From: Oscillospiraceae bacterium | GTDB taxonomy: Bacteria > Bacillota > Clostridia > Oscillospirales > Oscillospiraceae | Assembly: GCA_028705905.1 (NCBI GenBank) | Contig: JAQWCP010000063.1 | Location: 1-7,656 of the forward strand | Reading direction: 5' to 3' | Length of the DNA stretch: 7,656 nucleotides | Part shown: positions 6,027 through 7,656 of the stretch, piece after piece | How positions within the stretch are numbered: the stretch's first letter is position 1 | How the letters are laid out: every line of letters starts with the position of its first letter | Made by a program: the position numbers and the translations under genes | Notes under the pieces: generated by a model | The model's database searches: none | Told to the model about the DNA's origin: nothing | The model's input: the letters and a program-made list of their open reading frames with translations, nothing else

Positions 6027-7656
6027 ATGAGCTATAATGCGCAGAATATCCGCAATATCTGTTTGATGGGTCATGGGGGAAGTGGCAAAACCTCATTGGC
6101 GGAAAGCATGCTGTATGTGACCGGCGGCACAGATCGTCTGGGTAAAGTTCCAGATGGCAATACGGTCTGCGATTATGATTCGGAAGAAATCAAGCGTCAA
6201 ATTTCCATTTCCGCAACCGTAGTGCCCGTAGAATACGATAAGCATAAAATCAACGTGATTGACACGCCGGGTTATTTTGACTTTGCCGGCGAAGTGATGA
6301 GCGCTCTGCGGGTGGCAGACGCCGGGATTATCGTTTGTGCCGCAAAAGGCGGCCTTAGCGTGGGCGCAGAGCGCGCCTGGAAGTATCTGGCGGAGCGGAA
6401 AAAGCCCCGCATCATTTATATTTCTAAAGTCGACGAAGAAAACGCCGATTATAATGGGCTGCTTGCAACGCTGCAGGAAAAATACGGCCCTTCTATCTGC
6501 CCGTTGTTTGCGCCCATCTGGGGCCCGGACAAAAAGGTGCTTGGCATTGCAGACGTGTTGTCCGGCAAAGCCTATGAGATCAAAAATGGCAAACGGAACG
6601 AAATTCCCATTCCGGAAACGGCGCAAAGCGCGGTGGAAAACCTGCGTGCCAAATTGATGGAAAGCGTTGCCGAGACCAGCGAAGAAAAGATGGAAAAATA
6701 TTTTTCCGGGGAAGCATTTACCGATGAGGAAATTCAGAGCGGCCTGCGCATCGGCATTCGTGAGCTGTCTTTGATTCCTGTGGTCTGCGGGAGCGCTGCA
6801 ACCGGCCTTGGCACCCAGACGCTGCTGGATCAAATTATCCGCTTGGTTCCGAATCCTTTGGAAGGCGTCGCGGAAGTGGGAACCATCAACGGGGAAGAGG
6901 AAGAGATTCCGCTTGACCCCAATGGCCCCATGTGCGCACTGGTCTTTAAGACGGTGTCGGATCAATATGGAAAATATTCCTTTGTCAAGGTCCTTTCTGG
7001 CAAGCTGACTGCCGATATGACAGTGGCCAACGCCCGGACCGGGAACAGTGAAAAAGTAGGCCGCCTCCATATCATGAAGGGAAAGAAAGGCGACGAAGTC
7101 AAAGAGCTAATCTGCGGGGATATCGGTGCTATCGCCAAAATGGGCGAATTGAAAACCGGGGACACCCTCAGCGATCCAAAGCGTGTTGTGGCGTTGCCGC
7201 CTATGGCATTTGCGCCGCCCTGCTACGCTATGGCTATTTTGCCAAAAACAAAAGGGCAGGAAGACAAGGTGGCTGCCGGCCTGACCCGCCTGCAGGAAGA
7301 AGATCCTTCCTTCAGCATAGTGAACAACGCCGAAACCCGTCAGATGGTTATATCCGGTGCTGGCGATATCCAGCTTGACGTCCTCTGCTCCAAGCTAAAG
7401 AACAAATTTGGCGTGGAAGTGGAGCTGGCCACGCCCCGTGTGGCATACCGGGAAAAGATCCGCAAGAAAGTGAAGGTACAAGGCCGGCACAAGAAACAGT
7501 CCGGCGGCCACGGCCAGTTCGGCGATGTCTGGATCGAGTTTGAGCCGGGCGACCAGGAAGAAATGGTCTTTGAAGAGAATGTGTTTGGTGGCAGTGTGCC
7601 GAGAAACTTCTTCCCCGCCGTGGAAAAGGGGCTGCGGGACGCGGTGGGCCGTGGCG
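6027..7656 (+). CDS. EF-G-like translational GTPase (EF-G paralogue), 3' end outside window
   Basis: The first 543 codons of an EF-G-like protein; a complete one is about 690 residues, and no stop codon occurs before the right edge. The order is GTPase domain (about 1-276), domain II (about 300-385), domain III (about 395-470) and the start of domain IV with QSGGHGQFGDVWIEFEPG (491-508) and GGSVPRNFFPAVEKGLRDA (521-539). The GTPase motifs depart from housekeeping EF-G. The P-loop is GHGGSGKT (15-22) where EF-G has AHIDAGKT. Switch I reads RQISIS with Ser60 in place of the usual threonine. G3 is DTPGYFDF, with Tyr83 in place of the catalytic histidine of DTPGHVDF. G4 is SKVD (133-136) for NKxD. 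This pattern is that of the EF-G-like/FusA2 branch, to which Thermus EF-G-2 also belongs, and not of canonical fusA. Its role is presumably on the ribosome but is not settled. The ATG has AAGGAGAGG 9 nt upstream and a good promoter before it. A canonical fusA, usually beside rpsL, rpsG and tuf, should exist elsewhere. Confidence 0.93.
   Translation, partial: MSYNAQNIRNICLMGHGGSGKTSLAESMLYVTGGTDRLGKVPDGNTVCDYDSEEIKRQISISATVVPVEYDKHKINVIDTPGYFDFAGEVMSALRVADAGIIVCAAKGGLSVGAERAWKYLAERKKPRIIYISKVDEENADYNGLLATLQEKYGPSICPLFAPIWGPDKKVLGIADVLSGKAYEIKNGKRNEIPIPETAQSAVENLRAKLMESVAETSEEKMEKYFSGEAFTDEEIQSGLRIGIRELSLIPVVCGSAATGLGTQTLLDQIIRLVPNPLEGVAEVGTINGEEEEIPLDPNGPMCALVFKTVSDQYGKYSFVKVLSGKLTADMTVANARTGNSEKVGRLHIMKGKKGDEVKELICGDIGAIAKMGELKTGDTLSDPKRVVALPPMAFAPPCYAMAILPKTKGQEDKVAAGLTRLQEEDPSFSIVNNAETRQMVISGAGDIQLDVLCSKLKNKFGVEVELATPRVAYREKIRKKVKVQGRHKKQSGGHGQFGDVWIEFEPGDQEEMVFEENVFGGSVPRNFFPAVEKGLRDAVGRG

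Noticed and set aside
6093..7070. A 325-codon open frame on the minus strand opposite the EF-G-like gene
   Set aside because: The plus strand encodes recognisable GTPase and domain II-IV motifs along the whole stretch. The antisense frame has no recognisable domain and no matching neighbour.

Overview
The window looks like chromosomal DNA from an anaerobic Firmicute of the class Clostridia, probably an Oscillospiraceae-type gut bacterium. The grounds are strong AGGAGG-type ribosome binding sites, sigma-A-like promoters, moderate-to-high GC in the genes with AT-rich spacers, the MtaB subtype of tRNA methylthiotransferase, a B12-dependent (class II) ribonucleotide reductase, and HPr-like and EF-G-like paralogues. 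The taxonomic placement is inference from gene content and style, not from a marker gene. I see no phage, transposon, CRISPR, tRNA or rRNA sequence.

Layout. Two transcription units diverge from a 141-bp control region at 5511-5651. Leftward (minus strand), in order of transcription, are mtaB (4218-5510, tRNA t6A37 methylthiotransferase), nrdJ (1934-4201, adenosylcobalamin-dependent ribonucleotide reductase), a DUF815-family P-loop ATPase (630-1850) and the N-terminal part of a YihY/BrkB-family membrane protein (from 488, running off the left edge). mtaB and nrdJ are 16 bp apart and probably cotranscribed. The later gaps (83 and 141 bp) contain no convincing terminator, so readthrough is possible. 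The last gap holds a perfect 32-bp palindrome just upstream of the yihY-like ribosome binding site.

Rightward (plus strand) are a 79-residue HPr-like protein (5652-5891) that has lost the phosphorylatable-histidine loop, then an EF-G-like translational GTPase (6027 to the right edge, 543 codons present). The GTPase has its own well-formed promoter (TTGTAA, 17 bp, TATAAT) and differs from housekeeping EF-G at several GTPase motifs.

How they fit together. Most genes are core or conserved: tRNA modification, deoxynucleotide synthesis and translation. I find no evidence of a multi-gene defence or mobile system. The parts that deserve a second look are the histidine-less HPr relative, the divergent EF-G paralogue, the uncharacterised ATPase behind nrdJ, and three DNA palindromes placed where regulation would be expected.
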